From contig JABTTZ010000002.1 of NCBI GenBank assembly GCA_015075625.1, forward strand, positions 310,001-374,000: 64,000 bases of DNA. The letters run 5' to 3'. Below, one piece after another: positions 56,193 to 64,000 of this stretch. The translations under genes and the position numbers were made by a program. Below the pieces are notes generated by a model, which saw only the letters and a list, made by a program, of their open reading frames with translations, was not told the DNA's origin and did no database searches. This stretch comes from Anaerolineales bacterium (GTDB lineage: Bacteria > Chloroflexota > Anaerolineae > Aggregatilineales > UBA2796). How positions within the stretch are numbered: the first letter of the stretch is position 1; every line of letters begins with the position of its first letter.

Positions 56193-59100
56193 ATGCCCGA
56201 TTCAGCCCCCTCCACCCGATTTGAAGACACCCGTTTGCTGGATCACCTCTGTCAGGGGGCGCTCACCTTGCTTCCTTGTGATTTAGCGTGGTTGTTGATG
56301 GTGGAACAAGGGGCGCTGCGGGGACGCGCCATCGCCTGCGTCAAGGGCGAGAGCGCCGGCTTAGTCTTTCTGCGCCTTGTGGCGAACGGGGCGCTTGAAC
56401 AGCCGACGATCTCGCTGAACGAAAACCATCCCCTCGTCGTTTTGGCGCGGAGCGGCGAGCGGCGGATTAATGTGGCGGCGGAATCCTTCCGAGAAATGCC
56501 AGAGGGGGCGTTGCTCCACCGGGCGCTCAGCCAAATCCGTCTTAGCCATGCCCACATTCTACCGCTCACCCGCGAAGGGGAGGGGCTGTTGGGCGTTTTG
56601 ATGCTGGCGACGGCAACCCCCTATCCCACCTATGATCCTCGTGCCGGCAGCATTCTTCAGACCATCACTCAACAAGCAGTCGAAACGCTTGACCATGTGC
56701 GCCTCATGCGCGATCTTGCCCAGCGTGAGGTGGAGATGCGCACCGAGCAAGCATTCCGCAAGATGGTCATGGATTCGATGGGCGATAGCATGATCATCAT
56801 CGATGATGAGGCGCAGATCATTTACATGAACAACCGCCTTCTCGCCGTGACAGGCTACACCCGCCGTGAATTGCAGGGCGTCAGCGTCGGGGTTATTTTC
56901 ATCCCAGAGGGACGCCCTCGCCTTGTCGAAAACCTGAAACACGGCGGGCGGGGGACCGTTCACTTCATCCAAAATATGCTGACGAAAGGCGGGCGGGTGA
57001 TCCCCGTCCAATTGGCACGCAGCACCGCCCCCGTCGCCAATGGGGGTGTGAATACCATCCTTGTCCTCACCGATCTTACCGAGCAGAAAGCACGGGAGAC
57101 GGCGTTGGAACGCCAAAGCGAACGTCTTCGCGCCCTAAACAAAGGCGGGCAGCTTTTGGCAGGGGCGCTCAGTTTGGATGAGATTGCCGATCACCTCTTG
57201 GAGATTGCTCCATTCGTCGTTGAATGTTCCGATGTAGCGCTTTTTATGCCCGGCGTTGGGGATGATAACGATGTGTTCACCGTTGTTGCTGCACAGGGAG
57301 GACAGGCGGAGTCGATCATCGGCAAGACCGTCCGCATTGGGGACGGCATTGCCGGAAGGGTTGCTAGCGAACGCCGCCCGCTGGTGATCAGCAAAATTGA
57401 TGCCGGGGAGACCTTTGTTCGGGCGGGGAATTCAATCATGGCGGTACCCCTCGTCACAGGCGATCAAGTTGTCGGTGTTTTGGAGGTGATCAGCAAATCG
57501 GAGGGGACATTCAGCCAAGACGACATAGAAACGCTGGAAAATTTGGGTAGTGCGGCGGCGGTGGCAATTGATAAAGTTCGCCTGCTGAACGAAACACAAC
57601 GCCGCGTCAGCGAATTGCAGACGATCCTTGAAGCCAGTGGCGCGGTTTCATCCACCCTGGAACTGGACGGCGTGTTGGAGCGTATCACCCTCGATGTGCG
57701 CGATACGCTTGCCGTCAGCCGCTGCCAGATTGCCACCTGGGATAAAAAAGCAAACACCCTAACCATTGTTGCCGAGGCAAGTAACGCGGCATGGGGGCTA
57801 AACGCCGGACCAGACCGCCCATTAGCATCGCTTTTGTTTGGGACGGGGATGCTGCGCGGTGGAAAATCGCTGGTTGCCCGTACAAAAGACGCCGCCCTTA
57901 ACCCCAAACTGCGTGAGTATTTGATCCTGTTAGGGATGAGCAGCGTCGTGATTACCCCCATGCGTTTGGGGGCGAACGCCGTTGGCGTTATTGAACTTTA
58001 CAAGGCAAGTGACGACGATCCCTTTACCCAAGCGAACATCAAAGCGATTGAGGAGGCGATCAGCACATGGGAAACCTCCCCCCGCGACCCTACGACGGGG
58101 ATCAGCGCCCTAACCGCTGAGGAGTTCCTCACCCTTGCTGATGATTTGGTTCGCGTGGGGCGGGCGCATTGGTGCGTCATCTCCCTGTGGGATAGCAGCG
58201 CCCGTCGCGCCCGCGCCGTCCATGAATTGGGCTTTGCTGTGTGGGACGAGGAGCGTCCAGCATCCTTTACTTTGAAAGATCATCCCACGATGCAGAACAG
58301 CCTTCAACACGGGCTACCCATGACGCTTTACCCCTCCCTGCTGCGCGACGATCCAGTAGAGCGGGCGCTTCTGGCGCGGAGCGGCGCACAGACGGGTTTA
58401 ATCGCCCCTCTTATGGCGCGGGGCGAGGTGATTGGCGTCATTAAACTGTTGGACACCAACCCCGAACGCACCTTTGATTTGAGTGAAGTGTCCCTGATCC
58501 AGGGGATTGCCGGGGTGGTTGCCAATGCCCTTGAAAACGCCCGTCTCTACCGCTCTTTAGAACGCCGAGCCGCCGATCTGGAAGCCGCTTACGAGGAATT
58601 AAAAGTTAGCGACCGGATGAAAGATGCACTCTTTCAAAACATCAGCCACGAGATCAAAACCCCTCTCCATAAGATGCTTTTACAAATTGATCTGCTGGCG
58701 CAAGAGTATTTGGGGAGCGTCTCCCCCGAACAAAAACAAGGCTTGGCGCAACTGACCACGTGGGGAATGGAATTGGCAAAACTGGTCAACGATATGGTTG
58801 CCCTCCATGCCCTGAACATCGACAGCATGGCATTCGTCCCGCTGGAGATGGAAACCCTTTTGAAACATGCCGTAGAGCGCGTGCGCTATCGGGCAATGCA
58901 AGCGCGGGTGAACCTCTATCTGGATGTTCAACCCAACCTTCCCACCGTTCGTGGGGATATGCAAGCGATTTCCGATACACTGGATCGGCTTATTGATAAC
59001 GCCATTAAGTTCAGCCCAGACAGCAACCAAGTCGATATTTCGGCACGGCAAAACGGACATGGGATGTTGGAAGTCTCTGTGCGTGATTATGGCATTGGCA

Positions 59101-59321
59101 TTGAAGCGGGCGACCTCGATAAAATTTTCCAGCGTGGCTATCAGGTTGGCGGTGATTTGCTCAACCGCCCCTTTGGGGGCATGGGGTTGGGGCTTTCGCT
59201 GGCAAAACAGGTGGTCGAAGGGCATGGCGGGATCATTTGGGCAGAAAGCCAACAGGGGGTGGGGACAACCTTCCATTTCACGCTACCGACGACTCAAGAA
59301 ACCAAACTCCAATCAAACTGA
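56193..59321 (+). CDS. multi-GAF/PAS sensor histidine kinase
   Basis: 1042 residues from the ATG at 56193; the longest frame (55809) overlaps the thioredoxin gene. Order: GAF-like (about 10-170), PAS (about 190-300, SMGDSMIIIDDEAQIIYMNN), then three further GAF-type segments to about 790. HisKA follows with FQNISHEIKTPLHKM (His819), and HATPase with LIDNAIKFS, YGIGIEAGD and GGMGLGLSLAK. There is no membrane helix, so it is a cytoplasmic multi-signal sensor. A small membrane protein, a response regulator and an IDH-like enzyme follow. Confidence 0.92.
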   Translation: MPDSAPSTRFEDTRLLDHLCQGALTLLPCDLAWLLMVEQGALRGRAIACVKGESAGLVFLRLVANGALEQPTISLNENHPLVVLARSGERRINVAAESFREMPEGALLHRALSQIRLSHAHILPLTREGEGLLGVLMLATATPYPTYDPRAGSILQTITQQAVETLDHVRLMRDLAQREVEMRTEQAFRKMVMDSMGDSMIIIDDEAQIIYMNNRLLAVTGYTRRELQGVSVGVIFIPEGRPRLVENLKHGGRGTVHFIQNMLTKGGRVIPVQLARSTAPVANGGVNTILVLTDLTEQKARETALERQSERLRALNKGGQLLAGALSLDEIADHLLEIAPFVVECSDVALFMPGVGDDNDVFTVVAAQGGQAESIIGKTVRIGDGIAGRVASERRPLVISKIDAGETFVRAGNSIMAVPLVTGDQVVGVLEVISKSEGTFSQDDIETLENLGSAAAVAIDKVRLLNETQRRVSELQTILEASGAVSSTLELDGVLERITLDVRDTLAVSRCQIATWDKKANTLTIVAEASNAAWGLNAGPDRPLASLLFGTGMLRGGKSLVARTKDAALNPKLREYLILLGMSSVVITPMRLGANAVGVIELYKASDDDPFTQANIKAIEEAISTWETSPRDPTTGISALTAEEFLTLADDLVRVGRAHWCVISLWDSSARRARAVHELGFAVWDEERPASFTLKDHPTMQNSLQHGLPMTLYPSLLRDDPVERALLARSGAQTGLIAPLMARGEVIGVIKLLDTNPERTFDLSEVSLIQGIAGVVANALENARLYRSLERRAADLEAAYEELKVSDRMKDALFQNISHEIKTPLHKMLLQIDLLAQEYLGSVSPEQKQGLAQLTTWGMELAKLVNDMVALHALNIDSMAFVPLEMETLLKHAVERVRYRAMQARVNLYLDVQPNLPTVRGDMQAISDTLDRLIDNAIKFSPDSNQVDISARQNGHGMLEVSVRDYGIGIEAGDLDKIFQRGYQVGGDLLNRPFGGMGLGLSLAKQVVEGHGGIIWAESQQGVGTTFHFTLPTTQETKLQSN

Positions 59322-59402
59322 AACGCCTCTGATACGATTCCGTTCCGGTGCGGTGTTACAATCTTCCCCAATGGTTGCCGATCACAAGAATAGGATTCGT
59401 TC

Positions 59403-59810
59403 ATGAACCCAACGTTGGATACGCTTAGTGTGATCATCCTCACCGCGTATATCTTGTTTTCCTTCGCCCTCGGTATATGGGCGGGAGCAAATGCCGTTCG
59501 CGGGCAAGGGCTGGATGCTGCTTACTTTGGAGCGCTCTGGTTTTGCACCGCGTTGGGCGTGGGCAGCCTCATCTTGTGGCTGCTGCGCTCGCTTGCCGGA
59601 GAGCAGTTGCGTTGGGTATACGGCTTATATATGGCATATTTCATTGTTGTCTACCCGGGTACGTTTGCCCTGTTGCGAGGGCGAGATGATCGCACTGCCG
59701 CTTGGATTTTTGCTGGAATAGCCATTTTCACGGCATTCTCGGCAATCTCTGCCTCCGATCCAAGCCGGGGGGTGGTTGTGCTGCCCGTCCCATCGCCCGC
59801 TGCGCCCTAA
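59403..59810 (+). CDS. four-helix membrane protein, unknown function
   Basis: 135 residues with four hydrophobic helices (about 8-28, 38-58, 72-92 and 98-118). AGGA lies 7 bases before the ATG. It sits between a histidine kinase and its response regulator (12 bp before the latter), so it might be an accessory sensor or output. No family is recognised. Confidence 0.7.
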   Translation: MNPTLDTLSVIILTAYILFSFALGIWAGANAVRGQGLDAAYFGALWFCTALGVGSLILWLLRSLAGEQLRWVYGLYMAYFIVVYPGTFALLRGRDDRTAAWIFAGIAIFTAFSAISASDPSRGVVVLPVPSPAAP

Positions 59811-59822
59811 AGAGGTTGTTCC

Positions 59823-60653
59823 ATGACCATCCGTGTCCTGATTGTTGACGACGAACTCGATACCCTGAACCTATTGAAGGTTATCCTAGAACTGAGCGGC
59901 TACCACGCCGTAACCACCCTAAATTCGGTGGATGCCATTACCCTTGCTGAATTGGAACACCCCGACTGCGTGCTGTTGGATATTATGATGCCGCAGTTGG
60001 ATGGCTTTACGCTTTGCAAGATGATGCGCCTTCATCCGGCGACAGCGCACCTACCGATTGTCTTTGTCACGGCATATTCCGCCCTTGACCTTGAAGACCG
60101 CCGCAAAGACGCTGGCGCCGACATGGTGCTGCCCAAACCGATTGGCATGGATACCTTGATCAGCACCGTCGAGGAAGCTATCCAGCGGCGCGGCGGTGGC
60201 AAACCAAATGGCACAACTATAGGGGCATCCGCCATGCCCCACCCGCCCCTAGGCAGCATCCCGCCTGCGCCGGATGTGGCGAAACCGTCTGCCGCGCCGT
60301 CGCCCATACCTGAACCGGCACCGGTAACTTTCAGTACACCGCCCGCTCCCCCGCCGACACCAACCATCACGCCACCCACCCAAGAAATGCCAAAGGTGGC
60401 GAGCGATGGGCTGCCCAGTTTTGCCACGCCGAGTTTTGTCCCACCCACCTTCCCAACCCCAAGCACACCGCCAAGCGAGCCAGTGAAGGCGACCAGCCCA
60501 TCCTCTAGCCCCGCCGCGCCAAGCACACCGCTGCCTGCTGCCCCCCCACCCACCCAAGAAGCTGCGAAGGTGGTGAGCGACCCAACACCGCACGGCACGG
60601 CAAAACCGAATGATCTAGCCACCCCCATTCACACACCAAAAAAGGATAGCTGA
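59823..60653 (+). CDS. response regulator receiver with long Pro-rich tail
   Basis: 276 residues. The CheY-like receiver (1-122) has LIVDDELD acidic residues, phospho-acceptor Asp53 (VLLDIMMP), a Thr in FVTAYS and Lys in VLPKPIG. The remaining 150 residues are Pro/Thr/Ala/Ser-rich and low complexity, with a partly repeated PTQEMPKVASD / PTQEAAKVVSD unit. No DNA-binding or enzymatic output domain is present. The expected partner is the kinase at 56193. Confidence 0.9.
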   Translation: MTIRVLIVDDELDTLNLLKVILELSGYHAVTTLNSVDAITLAELEHPDCVLLDIMMPQLDGFTLCKMMRLHPATAHLPIVFVTAYSALDLEDRRKDAGADMVLPKPIGMDTLISTVEEAIQRRGGGKPNGTTIGASAMPHPPLGSIPPAPDVAKPSAAPSPIPEPAPVTFSTPPAPPPTPTITPPTQEMPKVASDGLPSFATPSFVPPTFPTPSTPPSEPVKATSPSSSPAAPSTPLPAAPPPTQEAAKVVSDPTPHGTAKPNDLATPIHTPKKDS

Positions 60654-60655
60654 CT

Positions 60656-61726
60656 GTGAGTAACCGAACCGTCGTCGTCATGAAAGGCGACCAAACCGGG
60701 CAAGAACTCCTCCTTGAGGGGCTGCGCGTCTTGAACGCCATCCGTTACCCCCTCGATTTCCTCACCTTTGATCTCTCTCTGACAAACCGCCGAGCGACGA
60801 ACAACAAGGTTGTTCACGAGGCGGCGGAGGCGGCAAGCAAATATGGCTTGGGGATCAAAGCGGCAACGATCACCCCCGAACAAAGCGGTGATGTAGGCAG
60901 CCCCAACGCCTTGCTGCGCGAGGCAATCGGCGGCGAGGTGATTCTTCGTACCGGACGGCGGATTCCCTCGGTGCGTCCCTTTGGTGGTGTCCATGCGCCA
61001 ATCACCGTTGTGCGTATGGCGGTGGGTGATGCCTACAACGCGAAGGAATGGCGTGAAGGCGAAGGGTTAGACGAATCGGCGTTCCGCACAGAAAAACTGA
61101 CCCGTCGGACGTGCCGTGCCGTCGCGGAATATGCCTTTCGCCACGCCCGTAAGGTGGGGGCAAAGGTCTTTGGCGGGCCAAAGTTCACCGTCAGCCCCGT
61201 CTACGAGGGGATGTTTAAGGAAGAATTAGACGCCGCCTCCACGCGCTATCCCGATGTCCGCTATGATCCGCAGTTGATCGACGCCACCTATGCCCTGCTC
61301 TTGGATGCCTCTGGGGAAGCACTGGTCATTCCCTGTCTGAACCGCGATGGCGACGTGATGAGCGACTTAGTGATCAAAATGTTTGGCTCAATCGCCGGCG
61401 CTGAATCGCAGATCTTGGGCTTTCACCCCGATGGCAGCGTCCGCGTTGCCGTGACCGAAGCCCCACACGGCACAGCGCCTACACTAGAGGGGAAGAATGT
61501 TGCCAACCCCATGGCGATGATTTTGGCGGCGGCAGCGTTGTTGAACCATATTGATGATCCCCGTGCCGCCCGCGCCAGTCGTGTGATCTACGAGGCGACA
61601 TTGGAGGCAGTCAAAGATGGGGTAAAGACAGCAGACCTCGGCGGACACGCAACCACGACGGAATTTACGGATGAGGTGATTCGGCGTGTTAGCACACGCT
61701 TGGAAGTCCTTGAACTGCTGCCCTAA
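60656..61726 (+). CDS. isocitrate/isopropylmalate dehydrogenase-family protein
   Basis: 356 residues starting at GTG, 2 bp after the response regulator. The beta-decarboxylating dehydrogenase fold is shown by GDQTGQELLLEGL, RPFGGVHAPITVVR, the metal-site segment LNRDGDVMSDLVIKMFGSIAGAES and TEAPHGTAPTLEGKNVANP. It is well diverged from the leuB product at 3960. Asp of DVMSD and the HGTAP cofactor loop fit isocitrate dehydrogenase more than LeuB, but the substrate is uncertain; homoisocitrate or tartrate are alternatives. Co-transcription with a two-component system is unusual. Confidence 0.83.
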   Translation: MSNRTVVVMKGDQTGQELLLEGLRVLNAIRYPLDFLTFDLSLTNRRATNNKVVHEAAEAASKYGLGIKAATITPEQSGDVGSPNALLREAIGGEVILRTGRRIPSVRPFGGVHAPITVVRMAVGDAYNAKEWREGEGLDESAFRTEKLTRRTCRAVAEYAFRHARKVGAKVFGGPKFTVSPVYEGMFKEELDAASTRYPDVRYDPQLIDATYALLLDASGEALVIPCLNRDGDVMSDLVIKMFGSIAGAESQILGFHPDGSVRVAVTEAPHGTAPTLEGKNVANPMAMILAAAALLNHIDDPRAARASRVIYEATLEAVKDGVKTADLGGHATTTEFTDEVIRRVSTRLEVLELLP

Positions 61727-61765
61727 TTGGGTGGGTCACCCCGATATGCGCCCGCCGCTAAAGGG

Positions 61766-61852
61766 GACGGGCTATAATTGACCGTCCCTGCGGGGCTTGA
61801 AAGCCCCAACGGGATGATCATCCCTAGCGCGGGTGTTTTAACCCCGCGTCCG
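61766..61852. repeat. family B hairpin cluster
   Basis: GACGGGCTATAATTGACCGTC, GGGGCTTGAAAGCCCC and GCGGGTGTTTTAACCCCGC follow one another between convergent genes. Confidence 0.55.
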
Positions 61853-61886
61853 CTTGGAAAGACGTCTTCACCCCCTTTCCCGCACC

Positions 61887-61911
61887 GTAGGGACGCCCCA
61901 TGGGCGTCCGC
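61887..61911. repeat. family C hairpin
   Basis: GTAGGGACGCCC with complement GGGCGTCC (stem 61891-61898/61902-61909). Same lead (GTAGRGAC) as the copies at 23692 and 27325. Confidence 0.5.
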
Positions 61912-61940
61912 GCCATGACCTCGCACCCTCCCCGCTGCCG

Positions 61941-64000
61941 CTAAAAGGGGAACGTCGTTGGGAAGCGGTCTTCCCATGTGAGGGCGGCTTCTTCTGTCCT
62001 CAGATAGGCTAAGATAAAGGGATCAATGCCTCCCTTCAGAACCGCTTTCACATCCCGCACACGGAGTCCGGTACGCAAATCCCGAATATACACCTCAGAG
62101 CGATCTAAGGCATAAACACGGATCACTGTGTATTTTTCCGGTGGGGGTGCATCCCGCCGCCCCGCCGCAATCTCGCCTAAAACCGCCTGATAGTCATGCA
62201 GCCAGATGGCGATTTTGGTGGTGTCGGGGATGGCATAGACTCGCGCATTGGCAAACTCGCTGTTCCCCCCGCCCCCTTCACGCCCGCCCATCCGGTGAAC
62301 GCCGCGTTCCCCCTTCAGAAAGCCAAAAGCGTTCGTCCCTCGGATCATGATGCCCACCTCCAACAGCGAGGGTGAGGTGGCAAAGGCGGTGAGTGTATCG
62401 TCAAACGTCCCCGCGCTGATCGGTTGAAAAACACCCCCCGCGCCTTCCGTTGGCGGGTGCATGACATACAAATCATGTTCATAGCCCTTGCGCTGCGCCC
62501 ACCGAAGATACATCTCGGCAAGGCGGCGCACCCATGCCTCCGCCCCGTTCGGTGTTCCGCCCAGTTGGGTGGCAAGCGGCGCGATCAACAGCATCGCTTG
62601 GTTGCGGTGGGGTAAATGCGCCGTCATCATCTCAATATCAAAGTAGCTCACCTGTTGATAGAGTGTCTCGTAATCACGGGCGAGTTCCGGTTGGTAATCC
62701 AGCGCCCGATCTCGGTTGACGAGGACGCTGAAATCCTCAAGGTATTCCGCCCGTTCCAAAAGCTGCGTCAGCCGCGCCAAGAGGCGATCTAGAAAGTAGG
62801 TGCGGCTCAGGGTTTCGCGGGCATCGTTTGTTTGCCGCCAGAAATCCGGCGTTTGCGTTTCGGCAATCAACTGCGTTTTCTCATCGCGCATTTCCTTCAC
62901 CGCATCGCTTGCTTCCCAATCGGCAAGTTTGCGCCGCAAGACGGCAAAGCCTTCCACCAGCGCCGCCGTATCCATCCGCTGTTTGGCGCTTTCGCCCTCT
63001 GCCCCAGAGATGGTCACTGCTTCCCCGCGATCCGCCTCCTCAATGGTGATCGGCTTGATCTGAATCATGCCGCCCTCTGCCGAAAGGCGCAGCATGTGTT
63101 GATCTTTTGTGGAACGATCTGCCAAGATGCGGGCGAGGGGGGCGACGACGAGCCGTTCGATCTCGCGCTTGAGCGGACGCGCCCCATAGATTGGGCTGTA
63201 GCCTGTGGCGAGGACGAGATCAATCACCCCCTCGTCAAGCTCCACAAGAATCCCCCGTCGGGTGATTCCATCACGGCTGAGGACGGCGTTCAACTCTCGC
63301 GAGGCGATCTTCTTTAGCGCCGAGGGGGCAAGGTGGCGGAAGGTGACGATCTGATCAATGCGGTTGACGAATTCGGGGCGGAAATAGCCCTCTACATGGG
63401 CGCGGTAGTGGTTGTCAGAGGCATCGCCCCCCCGTTCAGCATCGGCATCGGTGGCAAAGCCCACCTGCCGCAGCGCCCGTTGACCCGATCCCAAGTTGCT
63501 GGTCATGATCAGGAGCGCATTGTGAAAAAAGGTTGTCCGTCCGGCGGAGTCGGTCAGCCGTCCCTCGCCCAATACCTGCAAGAAAATATCATAGATGCGA
63601 GGGTCTGCTTTCTCAAATTCATCCAACAGGACGATGCAGAAGGGCTGCTCACGGACACGCTTGGTCAGTTCGCCCTCCCCACTGAATGCGCCGATCAAGC
63701 GTGCCAGTCCGTCCACGCCGCCATATTCGCTCATATCAAAGCGGATCAAGCGTCCTGTATCGCCAAAAAGGTAGCCCGCCAGCGTCTTTGCCATTTCCGT
63801 TTTGCCCACGCCTGTGGGTCCAATAAAAAGGAATGTGCCGAGCGGCTTTTTGGGGTCGTTCAAGCCCGCTTTTATCGTGGCAATGACGTTGACCATCGTC
63901 CCCACAGCATGATCCTGCCCAATAATGCGCTCCCGAAAATAGCCTTCAACGCGGCTCATCTCCATTCGCGCATCGTCCTTGACGATGAATTCGGGCAGCC
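61941..64000 (-). CDS. ClpC-like AAA+ ATPase fused to an RF2-like domain lacking GGQ (5' end outside window)
   Basis: At least 685 residues; the frame is open to 64000 (LPEFIVKDDAR precedes the first Met at 63965), so the N-terminus is missing. The AAA+ module has GPTGVGKTEMAK, LLDEFEKAD, TSNLG, VGF in RQVGFATD (63456-63464, resembling the ClpP-docking loop of ClpC), RPEFVNRID and GARPLKRE. Residues about 333-660 match class I release factor 2: TPDFWRQTNDAR, LAEMYLRWAQRKGY, IRGTNAFGFLKGERGVHRM and YIRDLRTGLRVRDVKAVLKGGIDPFI. The SPF stop-reading site is replaced by Gly-rich sequence. The whole GGQ domain is reduced to about 25 residues. A ribosome-directed unfoldase is inferred. Confidence 0.88.
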   Translation of the reverse strand, partial: LPEFIVKDDARMEMSRVEGYFRERIIGQDHAVGTMVNVIATIKAGLNDPKKPLGTFLFIGPTGVGKTEMAKTLAGYLFGDTGRLIRFDMSEYGGVDGLARLIGAFSGEGELTKRVREQPFCIVLLDEFEKADPRIYDIFLQVLGEGRLTDSAGRTTFFHNALLIMTSNLGSGQRALRQVGFATDADAERGGDASDNHYRAHVEGYFRPEFVNRIDQIVTFRHLAPSALKKIASRELNAVLSRDGITRRGILVELDEGVIDLVLATGYSPIYGARPLKREIERLVVAPLARILADRSTKDQHMLRLSAEGGMIQIKPITIEEADRGEAVTISGAEGESAKQRMDTAALVEGFAVLRRKLADWEASDAVKEMRDEKTQLIAETQTPDFWRQTNDARETLSRTYFLDRLLARLTQLLERAEYLEDFSVLVNRDRALDYQPELARDYETLYQQVSYFDIEMMTAHLPHRNQAMLLIAPLATQLGGTPNGAEAWVRRLAEMYLRWAQRKGYEHDLYVMHPPTEGAGGVFQPISAGTFDDTLTAFATSPSLLEVGIMIRGTNAFGFLKGERGVHRMGGREGGGGNSEFANARVYAIPDTTKIAIWLHDYQAVLGEIAAGRRDAPPPEKYTVIRVYALDRSEVYIRDLRTGLRVRDVKAVLKGGIDPFILAYLRTEEAALTWEDRFPTTFPF

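Noticed and set aside
60032-60628. 198-residue Gly-rich minus-strand frame
   Set aside because: Antisense of the Pro-rich response-regulator tail.

Overview
The window looks like a chromosomal segment of a Chloroflexota bacterium, most likely an Anaerolineae-type lineage. This is inferred from gene content and style rather than from a marker gene. The clues are extracytoplasmic Thr/Pro-rich linkers of the T-P-T-A-T type, a VWA/FHA protein beside a PP2C phosphatase, large GAF/PAS histidine kinases, STAND NTPases, a tryptophan T-box and GC-rich sequence. I see no rRNA, tRNA, CRISPR array, prophage or transposase gene.

Layout. 1-5 kb: the 5' end of trpE behind a Trp T-box leader, divergent from ftsQ-ftsA-tyrA, then leuB. 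5-15 kb: a Ser/Thr phosphosignalling set (VWA-FHA protein, PP2C phosphatase, PknB-like kinase) mixed with udk, an MBL-fold hydrolase and a luciferase-like oxidoreductase. 15-24 kb: a GT2 glycosyltransferase, a DtxR-type regulator, arginase, a secreted alpha/beta hydrolase, a flippase-like protein, pyrD and a secreted PD40/WD40-like protein. 24-27 kb: a large TIR-NB-ARC-TPR protein whose nearly identical 120-bp TPR repeats contain a single-base frameshift. 27-36 kb: an SGNH hydrolase, a lipoprotein, a decayed carbamate kinase, a membrane protein with a PD-(D/E)xK-like core coupled to a degenerate CPBP protein, and rodA followed by a second NB-ARC protein. 36-41 kb: a polar amino-acid ABC transporter (binding protein and two permeases, no ATPase) with a PPOX-family gene inserted. 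41-48 kb: a ParB-like protein, a phosphoesterase, a Clp-type ATPase with a dead first AAA+ module, a methyltransferase, a glycosyltransferase and an SDR. 48-53 kb: an F1 ATP synthase half-operon (alpha, gamma, beta, epsilon). 53-64 kb: a LysE exporter, three thioredoxin-like genes, a histidine kinase/response regulator/isocitrate-dehydrogenase-like operon, and a Clp-type AAA+ protein cut by the window end.

The strongest candidate for something undescribed is that last gene (61941-64000, minus). A ClpC-like AAA+ module with a VGF loop resembling the ClpP-docking loop is fused to a homologue of peptide chain release factor 2. The RF2-like part has lost both the GGQ domain and the SPF stop-codon-reading motif. 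This suggests an unfoldase guided by a ribosome-binding or decoy domain. The TIR-STAND gene with its self-similar TPR array, and the membrane-bound nuclease-like protein at 30.4 kb, are next in interest.

Intergenic spaces carry at least three families of small palindromic elements. Family A has CCCCCTTTCCCC-type hairpins, some copies with terminal inverted repeats like a MITE. Family B comprises short hairpins that include a GCTTTAGC or GGGGCTTGAAAGCCCC type. Family C has GGGCGACC or GACACGGC hairpins. A separate 145-bp element with 13-bp inverted ends lies before atpA. All calls come from reading the sequence; no database search was run.
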